A DNA stretch of 64,000 nt from Pelagadaptatus sp034112445 (GTDB taxonomy: Bacteria; Pseudomonadota; Gammaproteobacteria; Pseudomonadales; Cellvibrionaceae), in NCBI GenBank assembly GCA_034112445.1, contig JAWUVI010000009.1:1-64000 (forward strand). The letters are read 5' to 3'. The translations under genes and the position numbers were made by a program. Positions within the stretch are counted from its first letter, which is position 1; every line of letters starts with the position of its first letter. The notes below the pieces were generated by a model. It had not been told where the DNA came from. It made no database searches and saw only the letters and a program-made list of their open reading frames with translations. Of the stretch, positions 8,671-16,885 are shown in pieces.

Positions 8671-9063
8671 ATGCAATACCAACAGTTAATGAGCGCCTTG
8701 TTGAGTAAACCTGAAGCCGAGTTGTGCTTTCCATTTTATCCTGACGTCCCGGTTTATAAAATCAAAGGCAAAGTTTTTGCGATTGCTTCTATAAAAGATG
8801 ATCAGCCGCAAGTTAACCTCAAGTGCAATCCAGAATGGTCTGAGGCCTTGCGTATGTGTTTTAAATCAGTAAAGCCTGGTTATCACATGAATAAGCGCCA
8901 CTGGAATACACTCTACTTAGAGGGTGATTTACCCGACTCAGAAGTTATTAGGTTGATTGACCATTCCTACGCATTGGTTGTGAAGGGCCTTAAAGCATCG
9001 CAGCGTAAAGCGCTTGAGTTAGGGTATGGACTTGATGTTATTTATGGTGATGCAGCTGTCTAA
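8671..9063 (+). CDS. MmcQ/YjbR family protein
   Basis: A 130-residue protein of the YjbR (CyaY-like fold) group, often described as MmcQ-type DNA-binding proteins though the cellular role is unproven. It shows the family pattern: an early FPFYPDVPVYKIKGKVFA segment, a middle NLKCNPEWSEALR segment and a late HMNKRHWNTLYLEG segment followed by a helix (VIRLIDHSYALVVKGL). A strong GGAAAGGAG ribosome-binding site precedes the ATG. It stands alone. Confidence 0.85.
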   Translation: MQYQQLMSALLSKPEAELCFPFYPDVPVYKIKGKVFAIASIKDDQPQVNLKCNPEWSEALRMCFKSVKPGYHMNKRHWNTLYLEGDLPDSEVIRLIDHSYALVVKGLKASQRKALELGYGLDVIYGDAAV

Positions 9064-9111
9064 TGGCGTAAGCCCTTCTGATCGCGGTTTCACTAAAGTC
9101 GTAATAACTTG

Positions 9112-10452
9112 TCAGTGTTTTGGATCGTCTTTAGTAACGATGCTGTTTACGTAAGATGCCCCGTTTTCAGAAAAATCAGACAATAAATCTGAAATAGTAT
9201 CTAGTAACGATTGAAAGCCTTCTTCTCCTGACTCTTTTTTCATGATTTCTACGAGCTGAAATTTAACGCCAAGATCTGAATATTCAACCGTGGTGTCACG
9301 AACAAATTTTTCTGGCATGGTTTGTTCAATGACATCATCAATGTGTTTTGATTTTTCATACGACCTTTTGGCAAACACTTGGATGATGTCGGTGTGCTGG
9401 TATTCTCGTACGGTTTTAGGCGCGTGTAATGCTTTAATGGTTTGGTGTTTGTGATTGTGATTTATAAAAGCGGTGCTCATGACCAAGCTTTGAAAATCTT
9501 CCAGTACCGTATGACGATTAGAGACTAATTGCGTGGCATCTACTTGTGTTTGTGGGAAGCCAATCAAGCTTAATACACCTGGGTAAAGAGTATCTAATGT
9601 ACTGTTACCGGGAACAGGTGTGATGTGGTAAGGGTTTGAGAAGTCAGCAATGTAATGCATGCCCCAGCCCATAAAACGCCAACCCCAATAATCATGTCCG
9701 TTTTCAAAGGCAAATTCTGAAAGTTGCCTAAATAAACTGATTCGGTATTCAGGGTAGGTTTCTTTTAAAAAGCGGCCTAACGAATAAAGTATGGGTGATT
9801 CATGATAAAAACCCATGTGGAAAGGAGCTTGTGAACTGTATTCTAAATTTGGATTGCCAAAGGGTTGTTTGCCAAATCCGTATTCTTGGCCGTAGTCGGT
9901 TTTGCTGTCGGTGAATAGCCCTATATCTAAACCGTGGTCGGGTTCATCGTTGGCACTGGTAGCTACATCAACGGGGGCTACCATTTCGCCTGCCGACAGT
10001 TGCACCAACTGCACATCGGCTAAGTAGCCATGATCGTTAAATATGGTGACGTCTGCTGGTGCAATGGTCTTGTTGTTACGCTGATCGCCAGGTAAAAGTT
10101 GTAAATACAGCGGCAACTTCATATTTGGATTAATGCGTATGGCGCGGGTAAAGCGATCTCGAATGGTGCTGGCATCCCCAGTGGCTTTAAAGGCTAAGTC
10201 ATTAGGTCTTGGAGCGTAGTGCCAAAGATTGGTGCGCATTTGAGACTCTTGCTTAGCTAAAAAGACTTCTAATTTTTGCTCGTTAGCTACTAAAAATGAT
10301 TCAATAGCTTCTACCTTAACAGGCTGTGCATCACGCACTTCAGGCAAGGTAGATAATAGAGTGTTACTGACCAAAGTATGATTAGACCAAGCGAGAGTGG
10401 TGGCTGAGGCAAGGCTCAGAGATAACGCAATAAGAGGTTTTATTATTTTCAT
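9112..10452 (-). CDS. Secreted zinc-dependent PLC/P1-nuclease-fold protein
   Basis: A 446-residue exported protein. The signal peptide (about residues 1-21) ends so that the mature chain would begin with Trp (WSNH); in Bacillus phospholipase C and P1/S1 nucleases the N-terminal Trp is itself a zinc ligand. Further on, HYIADFSNPYH gives His-x3-Asp-x5-His, the same spacing as ligands H118, D122 and H128 of B. cereus PLC. HTVLE gives His-x3-Glu like H142/E146. These agreements make a trinuclear-zinc phosphodiesterase fold likely, but whether the substrate is a phospholipid, a nucleic acid or something else cannot be told. It is longer than classical PLC (245 residues mature), with large insertions. 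It is monocistronic. Confidence 0.7.
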   Translation of the reverse strand: MKIIKPLIALSLSLASATTLAWSNHTLVSNTLLSTLPEVRDAQPVKVEAIESFLVANEQKLEVFLAKQESQMRTNLWHYAPRPNDLAFKATGDASTIRDRFTRAIRINPNMKLPLYLQLLPGDQRNNKTIAPADVTIFNDHGYLADVQLVQLSAGEMVAPVDVATSANDEPDHGLDIGLFTDSKTDYGQEYGFGKQPFGNPNLEYSSQAPFHMGFYHESPILYSLGRFLKETYPEYRISLFRQLSEFAFENGHDYWGWRFMGWGMHYIADFSNPYHITPVPGNSTLDTLYPGVLSLIGFPQTQVDATQLVSNRHTVLEDFQSLVMSTAFINHNHKHQTIKALHAPKTVREYQHTDIIQVFAKRSYEKSKHIDDVIEQTMPEKFVRDTTVEYSDLGVKFQLVEIMKKESGEEGFQSLLDTISDLLSDFSENGASYVNSIVTKDDPKH

Positions 10453-10583
10453 TGTGGAGCCCCCGACTACAAATAGTATGCCACTACGATACAGACAATT
10501 GATGGCCGTTTATACGTCATTATAGGTGAATTTTGGGGGGTAGTGCTGCTTAACTTGATGCTTTTATTCAGCATCCGTCTAGC

Positions 10584-11444
10584 TTATTGGCTGGTTGCGG
10601 GTGGATTAAATATGTCAGTATTCTCAGTGTATTTTTTCATCTCTGGGGTCATGAAGTCAGAAATGAAGAGGTCATATTTTTTCATGAGCTCTATTCTTTC
10701 TGGAAGGAGACTGTCAAAAGCAGTTTGATACTTATTAATTACCCAGGAGGGGGTGTCAATATTAAAAGCGAAATAACTGCTGGGTGCTTCTAGGTTTAGG
10801 ATGACTTTAAAGTTTTCGGGTGGTAGTTCAGCCTGTTTAAGTAACCTGTTGAATGCACCTTTAGAAAGAATAACCATGTCAACTCGATTACTGGCAAGCA
10901 TTAACATGGCTTGCTTAAGTACGGTGACTTCTTCGATTTTGTTTTTTGGGTGACCGGCTTGCTTGAGCTGGGTATGGGTCACCGCTTGCCTATTAACAGC
11001 AATTGTATAAGGAAGCAGGTCGCGAATAGAACGCACTTCATCAGAAAAATCCGAACGCGCTATTATTATTCGGTTTGAGGCGAAAAGGGGACCAACCCAC
11101 TTAAATAAAGGGTCGCGCTCTGCTGTACGCGATGTGCCGAAGACCATAGTGTTTGGTGTGGAAAGAGCGGTGCGATAACTCCTGAGCCATGGCGCAAGAT
11201 GAATTTTGGGGTGAACCACCCCAAAATGATCCCAGATTAAACGCAAGGTTTCGACCGAAATGCCAGTTACCTCCCCGTTTTCATAGTAACTGGACGGCGG
11301 GTAGTTTTCGCTATAGTAAGTGATGTTTTCTATGGTTTTAGATATCTGTTGGTTTTGCTCTGACGGTGTCTCTTTTGCCTGTACAAAGCCTGTGAATACA
11401 AGTAAAAACACCATGCCTTTGATTATGTGTAAGGTTGTTGTCAT
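10584..11444 (-). CDS. Solute-binding-like periplasmic protein (SBP_bac_3 type)
   Basis: Second orphan member of the family-3 binding-protein superfamily. The Met at 11444 (MTTTLHIIKGMVFLLVFTGFVQA) gives a compact signal peptide; Met at 11480 and GTG at 11489 are open alternatives and none has a clear ribosome-binding site. The mature part has the typical opening ITYYSENYPPSSYYENGEVTGISVETLRLI, a middle segment MVFGTSRTAERDPLFKWVGP, and the second lobe SNRVDMVILS. The ligand is unknown and no transporter genes adjoin. The protein is 286 residues from the chosen start. Confidence 0.75.
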   Translation of the reverse strand: MTTTLHIIKGMVFLLVFTGFVQAKETPSEQNQQISKTIENITYYSENYPPSSYYENGEVTGISVETLRLIWDHFGVVHPKIHLAPWLRSYRTALSTPNTMVFGTSRTAERDPLFKWVGPLFASNRIIIARSDFSDEVRSIRDLLPYTIAVNRQAVTHTQLKQAGHPKNKIEEVTVLKQAMLMLASNRVDMVILSKGAFNRLLKQAELPPENFKVILNLEAPSSYFAFNIDTPSWVINKYQTAFDSLLPERIELMKKYDLFISDFMTPEMKKYTENTDIFNPPATSQ

Positions 11445-11744
11445 CTCTTGGAGGTCCAGTCTGATGCGATTTGCGTTCATCGTATGCACTGAATACTAGT
11501 ACAGATGGGCTCTTTTAGTACGGTTTACTATTGGCCTGCATTGGTTTTTTCTTTATGTTAGTTACAGTAAATCTTTGCTGATACATATTTGTATATGATC
11601 AAGTCTATTGTGAATCGCTCAGCGCGTGTGGGCTCGGGCAGAATAATTGAGCGATAATTCCATTAATTATTTAATTATGGGTAGTGAGCCCCATCACCCC
11701 CGCTCATTCATATAAGCTGTTGGGCGAAATTACAGTCCGGCAGG

Positions 11745-11777
11745 TTGTCATCAAATTGTCGTGATTTTGTCATTGAT
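11745..11777 (+). promoter_or_regulatory. Putative PhoB (Pho) box, three 11-bp units
   Basis: TTGTCATCAAA (11745-11755), TTGTCGTGATT (11756-11766) and TTGTCATTGAT (11767-11777) repeat head to tail with an exact 11-bp period. PhoB half-sites are 7-bp TGTCA-type repeats spaced every 11 bp, so the layout fits. The last TTGTCA doubles as the -35 of the downstream promoter, as in Pho-activated promoters, and the controlled gene is a PAP2-family phosphatase. Confidence 0.65.
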
Positions 11778-11795
11778 ACTTCATTCAATTATCAT
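11767..11795 (+). promoter_or_regulatory. Sigma70-type promoter of the PAP2 gene
   Basis: TTGTCA (11767-11772), a 17-bp spacer and TATCAT (11790-11795) lie 57 bp before the ATG of the PAP2 phosphatase gene. The rest of the 11481-11851 gap shows no gene. Confidence 0.55.
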
Positions 11796-11851
11796 GTAAT
11801 AGAAATATAGAATCAGCAAAGTCCATACTGTATAAAATTAGAGAGTTCAGC

Positions 11852-12370
11852 ATGGGAATACTATTTAAGAAAATGAATGCCATCGATACTCGCGTGTTTA
11901 TTTGGGTTAATACATTGCATGCCCAGCAGTTTGAACGATTGTTAAAAAATATTTCACATACGGGTGATGGATTTCTATACCTTATTATCAGTGTGTTTGT
12001 TTTACTATTCGTCCCTGAAGGGGATGTTTTTTTTATCGCTGTGGTGACTGCTTATGTCCTAGAAGTTCCAATCTATATAGGACTGAAGAATCTGATAAAA
12101 CGGGATCGGCCAGAAGCGGGAATGTCAGATTTTTTTGCTTTAATAAAGCCCAACGATCGATTCAGCTTTCCCTCAGGACATACAGCCGCGGCATTTGTTT
12201 TTGCTGTATTGATCTCTCACTCTTTCCCTTCACTATCAATGATTGCTTTTGTTTGGGCAGGATTGATTGGGCTATCCCGAATCCTCTTAGGTGTGCATTA
12301 CCCAGGAGATATTGTCGCGGGGTCTTTACTAGGGGTTTCATGTGCAAAGATCAGTTTATTTCTTATATGA
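11852..12370 (+). CDS. PAP2-family phosphatase
   Basis: A 172-residue integral membrane acid phosphatase of the PAP2 superfamily, acting on lipid phosphates such as phosphatidic acid or undecaprenyl diphosphate at the membrane surface. All three catalytic motifs are present: KxxxxxxRP-like (KNLIKRDRPE), PSGH (FPSGHTAAA) and SRxxxxxHxxxD (SRILLGVHYPGD). There are about five to six hydrophobic segments. GAGAG lies just upstream of the ATG. A three-unit Pho-box-like array in the promoter suggests induction on phosphate limitation. The exact substrate cannot be read from sequence. Confidence 0.88.
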   Translation: MGILFKKMNAIDTRVFIWVNTLHAQQFERLLKNISHTGDGFLYLIISVFVLLFVPEGDVFFIAVVTAYVLEVPIYIGLKNLIKRDRPEAGMSDFFALIKPNDRFSFPSGHTAAAFVFAVLISHSFPSLSMIAFVWAGLIGLSRILLGVHYPGDIVAGSLLGVSCAKISLFLI

Positions 12371-12574
12371 CCTTGAAAATCATGACCACGCAGGAATGAG
12401 GTAAAGGCCCAATTAAAAAAGTGTTGTTTATTTGATTATGACGAGCTTTCGTTTGTCAGCAAGCCGTCACTGTAATGAAACACTCTACGAACAAATACAT
12501 CGTGCCTATTTGTACGGAGACGCCCATGCATCATAGCGGCCAGAAGTGATACCTAACCGCTAAGTTAACGGGTG

Positions 12575-12877
12575 CTAGCTATTAGTAGCCGTTAGCGGCG
12601 TGACGTTGGATTCTAGGTCGGCAACGCCATTGCTAGTGTCAATTTGTAGCAGTGCCTCAGGTTTGCCTTTACAGGCGGTTACTAAGAGCTCTTTATTCTT
12701 TGACAAGAGTAAGCCAATATTCTCTGCGTCTTGCTCGTTGATCCCCTTAGCATGCTGTTCAAGGAAAGCCGTAAAGTTAGCGGCTAGCTCCAACATCTTG
12801 TCGTAGGCATCCGCATCTTTTTTGTTTTCAAACATACTGTTATCCCTATCGCACTTCCACATAGCTACAACGGCCAT
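12575..12877 (-). CDS. yebG: YebG-family SOS protein
   Basis: A 100-residue homologue of E. coli YebG, a small DNA-damage-inducible protein of unknown mechanism. The N-terminal MAVVAMWKCDRD, the KKDADAYDKMLELA core (E. coli has KKEADAYDKML) and the acidic middle match the family. The C-terminal 20 residues diverge and are Thr/Asn-rich. A perfect LexA operator stands 42 bp upstream of the start, so SOS control is expected and supports the assignment. Confidence 0.9.
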   Translation of the reverse strand: MAVVAMWKCDRDNSMFENKKDADAYDKMLELAANFTAFLEQHAKGINEQDAENIGLLLSKNKELLVTACKGKPEALLQIDTSNGVADLESNVTPLTATNS

Positions 12878-12919
12878 AAGATTTTCCTCGTTGTCTATTA
12901 TTGCTTAATTGATTCTGCA

Positions 12920-12935
12920 CTGTATATTTAAACAG
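12920..12935 (-). promoter_or_regulatory. LexA (SOS) box of yebG
   Basis: CTGTATATTTAAACAG matches the enterobacterial/pseudomonad LexA consensus CTGT-N8-ACAG with an AT-rich centre. It lies 42 bp upstream of the yebG ATG, where repressor binding would block transcription. Confidence 0.85.
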
Positions 12936-12978
12936 TTGTTCTGGTCAAGTTTTTTTACTTGTTGTTCTTGAGTGATGA

Positions 12979-13209
12979 GCTGACTCAGAAAATATTCAAT
13001 TATCTATTGATGACTTTGGTACAGGTTATTCTTCTTTGACCTACTTAAAACGTTTGCCTGTCGATAAGGTAAAAATAGATCAGAGCTTTGTTCGTTCTAT
13101 TTATGACAGCAGTGATGGTGCCGTTATTGTGGAAGCAGTTATCACCATGGCAAATAAATTTGATTTGCAGGTAATTGCTGAAGGTGTTGAAAAATTCATA
13201 AAGCTCTAG
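12979..13209 (+). pseudogene. Fragment of an EAL-domain c-di-GMP phosphodiesterase gene
   Basis: The plus strand reads ...IQLSIDDFGTGYSSLTYLK, RLPVDKVKIDQSFVR and later QVIAEGVE before a stop at 13207-13209; this is the C-terminal half of an EAL domain. The DDFGTGYSS loop, the KID strand and the EGVE end are preserved. The start, the EAL signature itself and any sensor domains are missing, with an in-frame stop at 12976. The last six codons after EGVE look unrelated to the family. It is therefore a deletion remnant, probably untranslated, between the yebG promoter and the thioesterase gene. The rest of the 12878-13297 gap holds only the LexA box. Confidence 0.85.
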
Positions 13210-13297
13210 CCTACAATTGTCATGCTGTAGCGCGACAAGGGAAAACCACTTATGCTACTTTGCGACAATAAGAATAAATTTATTTAAGGGGGAAACT

Positions 13298-13708
13298 ATG
13301 CAGATGATAGAAGTAATAGACAACATGGGTGCGGAAATTATAGAAAAAAGCCTTAATCGTATCGTTGTTAAAATGCCGTTACAGCCGAATAAAAACCATG
13401 TAGGCATGATGTATGCTGGGTCTTTATTCACGTTGGCAGAATTTCCGGCTGGTGTGTTAATGGTTGAAAATATAGATATTACTAAAGTCTATCCAGTTGT
13501 GGCGGAGATGAGTATCAAATATAAAAAACCAGCCTTTACTGACATCACCATGACTCTCGAAATTCCGAGCAGTGAATTTAAACGGTTGGAAGATGAAGCT
13601 ATTGCTGAAGGTAAATCCAAATTAATTATTGAGCAAGAATTAATAGATGATACGGGCGATGTGGTTGCGGTGACTACAGCTCGATACGTTTGCCTTAAAG
13701 CAGGTTAA
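13298..13708 (+). CDS. Hotdog-fold thioesterase-like protein (YiiD_C/DUF4442 type)
   Basis: A 136-residue protein with a single hotdog fold. The ATG at 13298 follows AAGGGGG and is preferred to an upstream in-frame ATG at 13217 that lacks support. The segment NKNHVGMMYAGSLFTLAEFPAGVL is the hotdog helix region of YiiD C-terminal/DUF4442 thioesterases, followed by AEMSIKYKKPAFTDI and VAVTTARYVC strands. It probably hydrolyses an acyl-CoA or acyl-ACP thioester; the substrate is unknown. It is monocistronic, next to a convergent acyl-CoA dehydrogenase gene, so a fatty-acid link is plausible. Confidence 0.75.
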   Translation: MQMIEVIDNMGAEIIEKSLNRIVVKMPLQPNKNHVGMMYAGSLFTLAEFPAGVLMVENIDITKVYPVVAEMSIKYKKPAFTDITMTLEIPSSEFKRLEDEAIAEGKSKLIIEQELIDDTGDVVAVTTARYVCLKAG

Positions 13709-13712
13709 GCGC

Positions 13713-13733
13713 TAAAGATTAAGATGATCTTTA
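13713..13733 (+). terminator. Short hairpin after the thioesterase gene
   Basis: TAAAGAT (13713-13719) pairs with ATCTTTA (13727-13733) around a 7-nt loop. It is AT-rich and lacks a long T-run, so it is a weak candidate that could act in both directions between convergent genes. Confidence 0.3.
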
Positions 13734-13778
13734 CTTTCATGGCATGCAAAAGAACGAGCCGAAATTGGATCCACGACC

Positions 13779-14948
13779 TCAGGTCATTTCTCTCAACACC
13801 TCACGCGCAATAATGACGCGTTGAATTTCACTGGTGCCTTCGTAGATGGAGGTAACGCGAGCATCACGAGCCATTCTTTCTAATGGGCATTCTTGGGTAT
13901 AGCCAATGCCGCCCATTAACTGGATGGCGGTATAGCACACTTGATTGGCGGTTTCACTGGCGTGTAGTTTCCCCATAGATGCGGCTTTAGAAAATGGCTT
14001 GCCTGATTGTTTTAAGTAGGCGGCATTCATAACCAATAAGCGCGATGCTTCTAGTTGGGTGTAAGCATCGGCCATCATCCATTGCGGGCCTTGTAGGCTG
14101 GCAATGGTGTTACCGAACTGCTCGCGTTCGGTAGTGTATTGGCAGGCGTAGTCTATGGCGGCTTGGCCTATGCCTAAAGCCAAAGAACCTATGCCAATGC
14201 GCCCACCTGCTAGCTCACTTACGGCAATACGAAAGCCATCGTTGAGCTTACCCATAAGTGCCGACTCTGGGATGCGGCAATCGGTAAAGGTAACCGTGTT
14301 GGTTGAGGACGCACTTTGCCCCATTTTATCTTCGGCCTTATCTATGGTTATGCCATCAGTACTGGCTTCAACCAAAAAGCAGGAGATGCCCTTACCTTTT
14401 TTTGCTTCGATATCAGTAACAGCCCAGACAACAAATATTCCGGCGTATTCAGCGCTGGATATCCACATTTTTGAGCCGTTTAAAACCCATTCGTTGCCGT
14501 CTTTTTGTGCGCGAGTTTTCATTCCTGCTGGGTCTGATCCGGCACCGGCTTCAGATAAACAAAAGCTGCCGGCGGGGTATTCCCCAGAACAAAGCTTGGG
14601 TAGATAAGCTTGTTTTTGTTCTTCATCGGCAATGGCTTGAATCACTTCTCCGACCATATTGGTAACGGACATGGTGACGGCAGTTGCTGCGCAAGCTCGA
14701 GCTATTTCTGTAATCGCTAGACTAAAAGAAATGACACCGGCTTCAGTGCCTCCATATTTTGAATCAACGTTAAGTCCCATAAAGCCTAACTCGGCCAGCT
14801 GTTTTATATTGCCAAGGAAGAGTTTTCTGTTACCGATTTTATCGTCACTTTTATCCAATTGAGCAGCAACAGGCTCAAGTTCGGTTTTGGCAAACTTACG
14901 TGCCATATCTTGAATTAATTGTTGCTCTTCGGTTAAAGAAAAATCCAT
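13779..14948 (-). CDS. Acyl-CoA dehydrogenase
   Basis: FAD-dependent acyl-CoA dehydrogenase of 389 residues. It oxidises an acyl-CoA to the trans-2-enoyl-CoA in fatty-acid or branched-chain amino-acid breakdown. It begins with FSLTEEQQLIQDMARKFA and has the signatures CLSEAGAGSDPAGMKT and QLMGGIGYTQECPLERMARDAR. The C-terminal motif IYEGTSEIQ carries the catalytic Glu of the short/medium-chain type. The length is full for the family. It is a single gene on this strand. Chain-length preference cannot be told. Confidence 0.93.
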   Translation of the reverse strand: MDFSLTEEQQLIQDMARKFAKTELEPVAAQLDKSDDKIGNRKLFLGNIKQLAELGFMGLNVDSKYGGTEAGVISFSLAITEIARACAATAVTMSVTNMVGEVIQAIADEEQKQAYLPKLCSGEYPAGSFCLSEAGAGSDPAGMKTRAQKDGNEWVLNGSKMWISSAEYAGIFVVWAVTDIEAKKGKGISCFLVEASTDGITIDKAEDKMGQSASSTNTVTFTDCRIPESALMGKLNDGFRIAVSELAGGRIGIGSLALGIGQAAIDYACQYTTEREQFGNTIASLQGPQWMMADAYTQLEASRLLVMNAAYLKQSGKPFSKAASMGKLHASETANQVCYTAIQLMGGIGYTQECPLERMARDARVTSIYEGTSEIQRVIIAREVLREMT

Positions 14949-15007
14949 TGCTATACCTGACTATTTGACGTTAAAAGTACGATTACTGGGTTCGGGATGA
15001 GTGATTT

Positions 15008-16471
15008 TTACAGTGTGATCTCTTCCATCATTAAGCCAACTTGGATAATTCTTTCTTTCAATAGAGAGGTCTTAATATAATCTCCGTCGGCAATTTTTAA
15101 AGCGTTTTCTAGCTGTTGTTTGGCTTTGTCGTAGACTCCGTTAAGAATAAAGTATTCAGCACGAGCGGTGTGTACGTTATAAATATTGCCCGCTAACCCA
15201 TGAACCTCGGCTAATAGATACCAGACATAGTCGTCCTTCGGGTAGAGTTTAACGTGGGCTCCAAGAACTTCTTCACAGAGTGCGTAATTACCGTTGCGCA
15301 TTAAAAGCTCAGCATAGCGAACCGTTAGTGGATGGTTGTTGGGAGAATTCAGTAATCTATTTTCAATAATGGTTAATGCTTTTTGAAAGTCCTCAAAACC
15401 GGCTTGAATATCGGCCTTAGCCAGTACATAAGCGATCTTCTCAGGTGATGCATCCAATAGTGGCTGCAGTGCCTGCTGGGCTTTTTCATATTGCCCACTT
15501 TTGGTGAGTGCCAAAACTAAACCGTAACGGCTGGCCTCTGTTGAAAGGCTTTCTCCATTGAGCTCGTTACTAAAACGTTTAACCGCTAGTTGTGGTGTTT
15601 CTGTATGCAATAAAACTGCTCTCGCACGCATCAAATGAAAGTCGATGCTGTCTGAAAACTGTTTTTGCGATGCAGGTCCCGCTCGGTTGCGAGCATCGGC
15701 AATTCGGTTTTCCGTGACTGGGTGAGTTAATAGGAATTCTGGTTTGCTTTTGGTGTAACGGCTAGAGCGCATCATACGTTCAAACATTTCGGCCACGGCA
15801 TTGGGGTCTAAGCCGGCTTTTTCGATTGTTTGCATGCCGATACGGTCGGCTTCTTGTTCGTTTTGTCGGCTGAAACGGAGTTTAGAGTCGAGTGCCGCCG
15901 CTTGAGTGGTAGTTAATGCAGCAAGACCGGCATCTCCACCTGTGGTTGCGATTAGCACTAAGCTGGCCAGCATGGCGGCCATTAAGGGAATTGTGTTTTG
16001 TTGTTGTTTTTCTAAGCCGCGGGCAAAATGACGCTGGCTCAAATGGGCTAGTTCGTGGGCTAGAACGGATGCAATCTGAGCTTCGGTTTCTGCGTTTAAA
16101 AATAAACCGGTATGCACTCCAACAACACCTCCGGGTACGGCGAAAGCATTCATTGTAGGATTTTTTACAAGCAGTAGATCTAAGTTGCGGCTTTTAAGTT
16201 CACTGTGTTGAGCCAGCCGATTAATTAAGTTTTCAAGGTAGGTGTACATTAATGCGTCTGAATTTGAGGGAACTCTGCTGCGGAATGATCTTAACCAAGC
16301 TTGGCCTATGATTTTTTCTTTTTGGGTAGAGATAGTGGCTGAGCTACGATCTCCCAGTTCGGGTAAGTTGTAATCGTTAGCCTGGACGTTAGCTATTGGC
16401 GCTAAGACTAAAGAGACACACAGTAATATTGTGTCAAATTTAAGTCTGTTTGATCGTCGTAATATTGACAA
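15008..16471 (-). CDS. bepA: BepA-like periplasmic M48 protease/chaperone with TPRs
   Basis: Zinc metalloprotease with a TPR tail that, in E. coli, promotes LptD maturation or degrades stalled outer-membrane proteins. The frame stays open to 16684, but a TTG at 16471 is preceded by AAGGA at 8-nt spacing and begins a proper signal peptide (hydrophobic core FDTILLCVSLVLAPIANVQA). It gives 487 residues, the same length as E. coli BepA. The zinc motif HELAH falls at residues 139-143 (E. coli HEXXH at 136-140), with the third ligand in NEQEADRIG. The last roughly 190 residues are TPR-like helices. An extended start would overlap the divergent tusA gene. Confidence 0.9.
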   Translation of the reverse strand: MSILRRSNRLKFDTILLCVSLVLAPIANVQANDYNLPELGDRSSATISTQKEKIIGQAWLRSFRSRVPSNSDALMYTYLENLINRLAQHSELKSRNLDLLLVKNPTMNAFAVPGGVVGVHTGLFLNAETEAQIASVLAHELAHLSQRHFARGLEKQQQNTIPLMAAMLASLVLIATTGGDAGLAALTTTQAAALDSKLRFSRQNEQEADRIGMQTIEKAGLDPNAVAEMFERMMRSSRYTKSKPEFLLTHPVTENRIADARNRAGPASQKQFSDSIDFHLMRARAVLLHTETPQLAVKRFSNELNGESLSTEASRYGLVLALTKSGQYEKAQQALQPLLDASPEKIAYVLAKADIQAGFEDFQKALTIIENRLLNSPNNHPLTVRYAELLMRNGNYALCEEVLGAHVKLYPKDDYVWYLLAEVHGLAGNIYNVHTARAEYFILNGVYDKAKQQLENALKIADGDYIKTSLLKERIIQVGLMMEEITL

Positions 16472-16637
16472 AAGTGTTATTCCTTCAAAATGTGTTACTG
16501 ATAGGGTTAATATTGTGGCATAGGACGATATTAGCTTGATAGTGATGTTTGGACTATTCGCAAGGTAGAGGGTGATTTTCTCGTGTATACAAAATACTAT
16601 GGTGTCCTTCGAACCCTTTAGCTTTGATGTTGAATAA

Positions 16638-16865
16638 ATGAATATCGTCCATGAATTAGATGCCACTGGTTTAGCTTGCCCCATGCCGTTGTTAAAAGCT
16701 AAGTTGGCGTTAAATGAGTTAGAGCCTGATCAGGCATTAAAAGTTCACACAACAGACAAAGGCTCGATTAGAGATTTTAAAACCTATGCTGAATTAAGTG
16801 GTCAAAATCTAATCTCGTCGACGGAAGCCGACGGCATATATACCTTCGTTTTTCTAAAAGTATAA
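16638..16865 (+). CDS. tusA: TusA-family sulfurtransferase
   Basis: A 75-residue sulfur carrier of the TusA/SirA family. The signature LACPMPLLKAKLAL contains the catalytic Cys of the CPxP motif. In E. coli, TusA passes persulfide sulfur from IscS to TusBCD for tRNA 2-thiouridine; other members deliver sulfur elsewhere, so the exact client here is uncertain. It is divergent from bepA and 20 bp before the PerM-like gene, a pairing seen in other gammaproteobacteria. Confidence 0.9.
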   Translation: MNIVHELDATGLACPMPLLKAKLALNELEPDQALKVHTTDKGSIRDFKTYAELSGQNLISSTEADGIYTFVFLKV

Positions 16866-16885
16866 AAATTAATTAAGGAATGTTC

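Noticed and set aside
780..13209. The EAL remnant as the missing half of the PAS-GGDEF gene
   Set aside because: They are 11 kb apart on opposite strands and the GGDEF gene ends normally; there is no evidence of a split gene.
14155..14607. 150-codon open frame antisense to the acyl-CoA dehydrogenase
   Set aside because: It overlaps conserved coding sequence entirely and its product resembles no protein.
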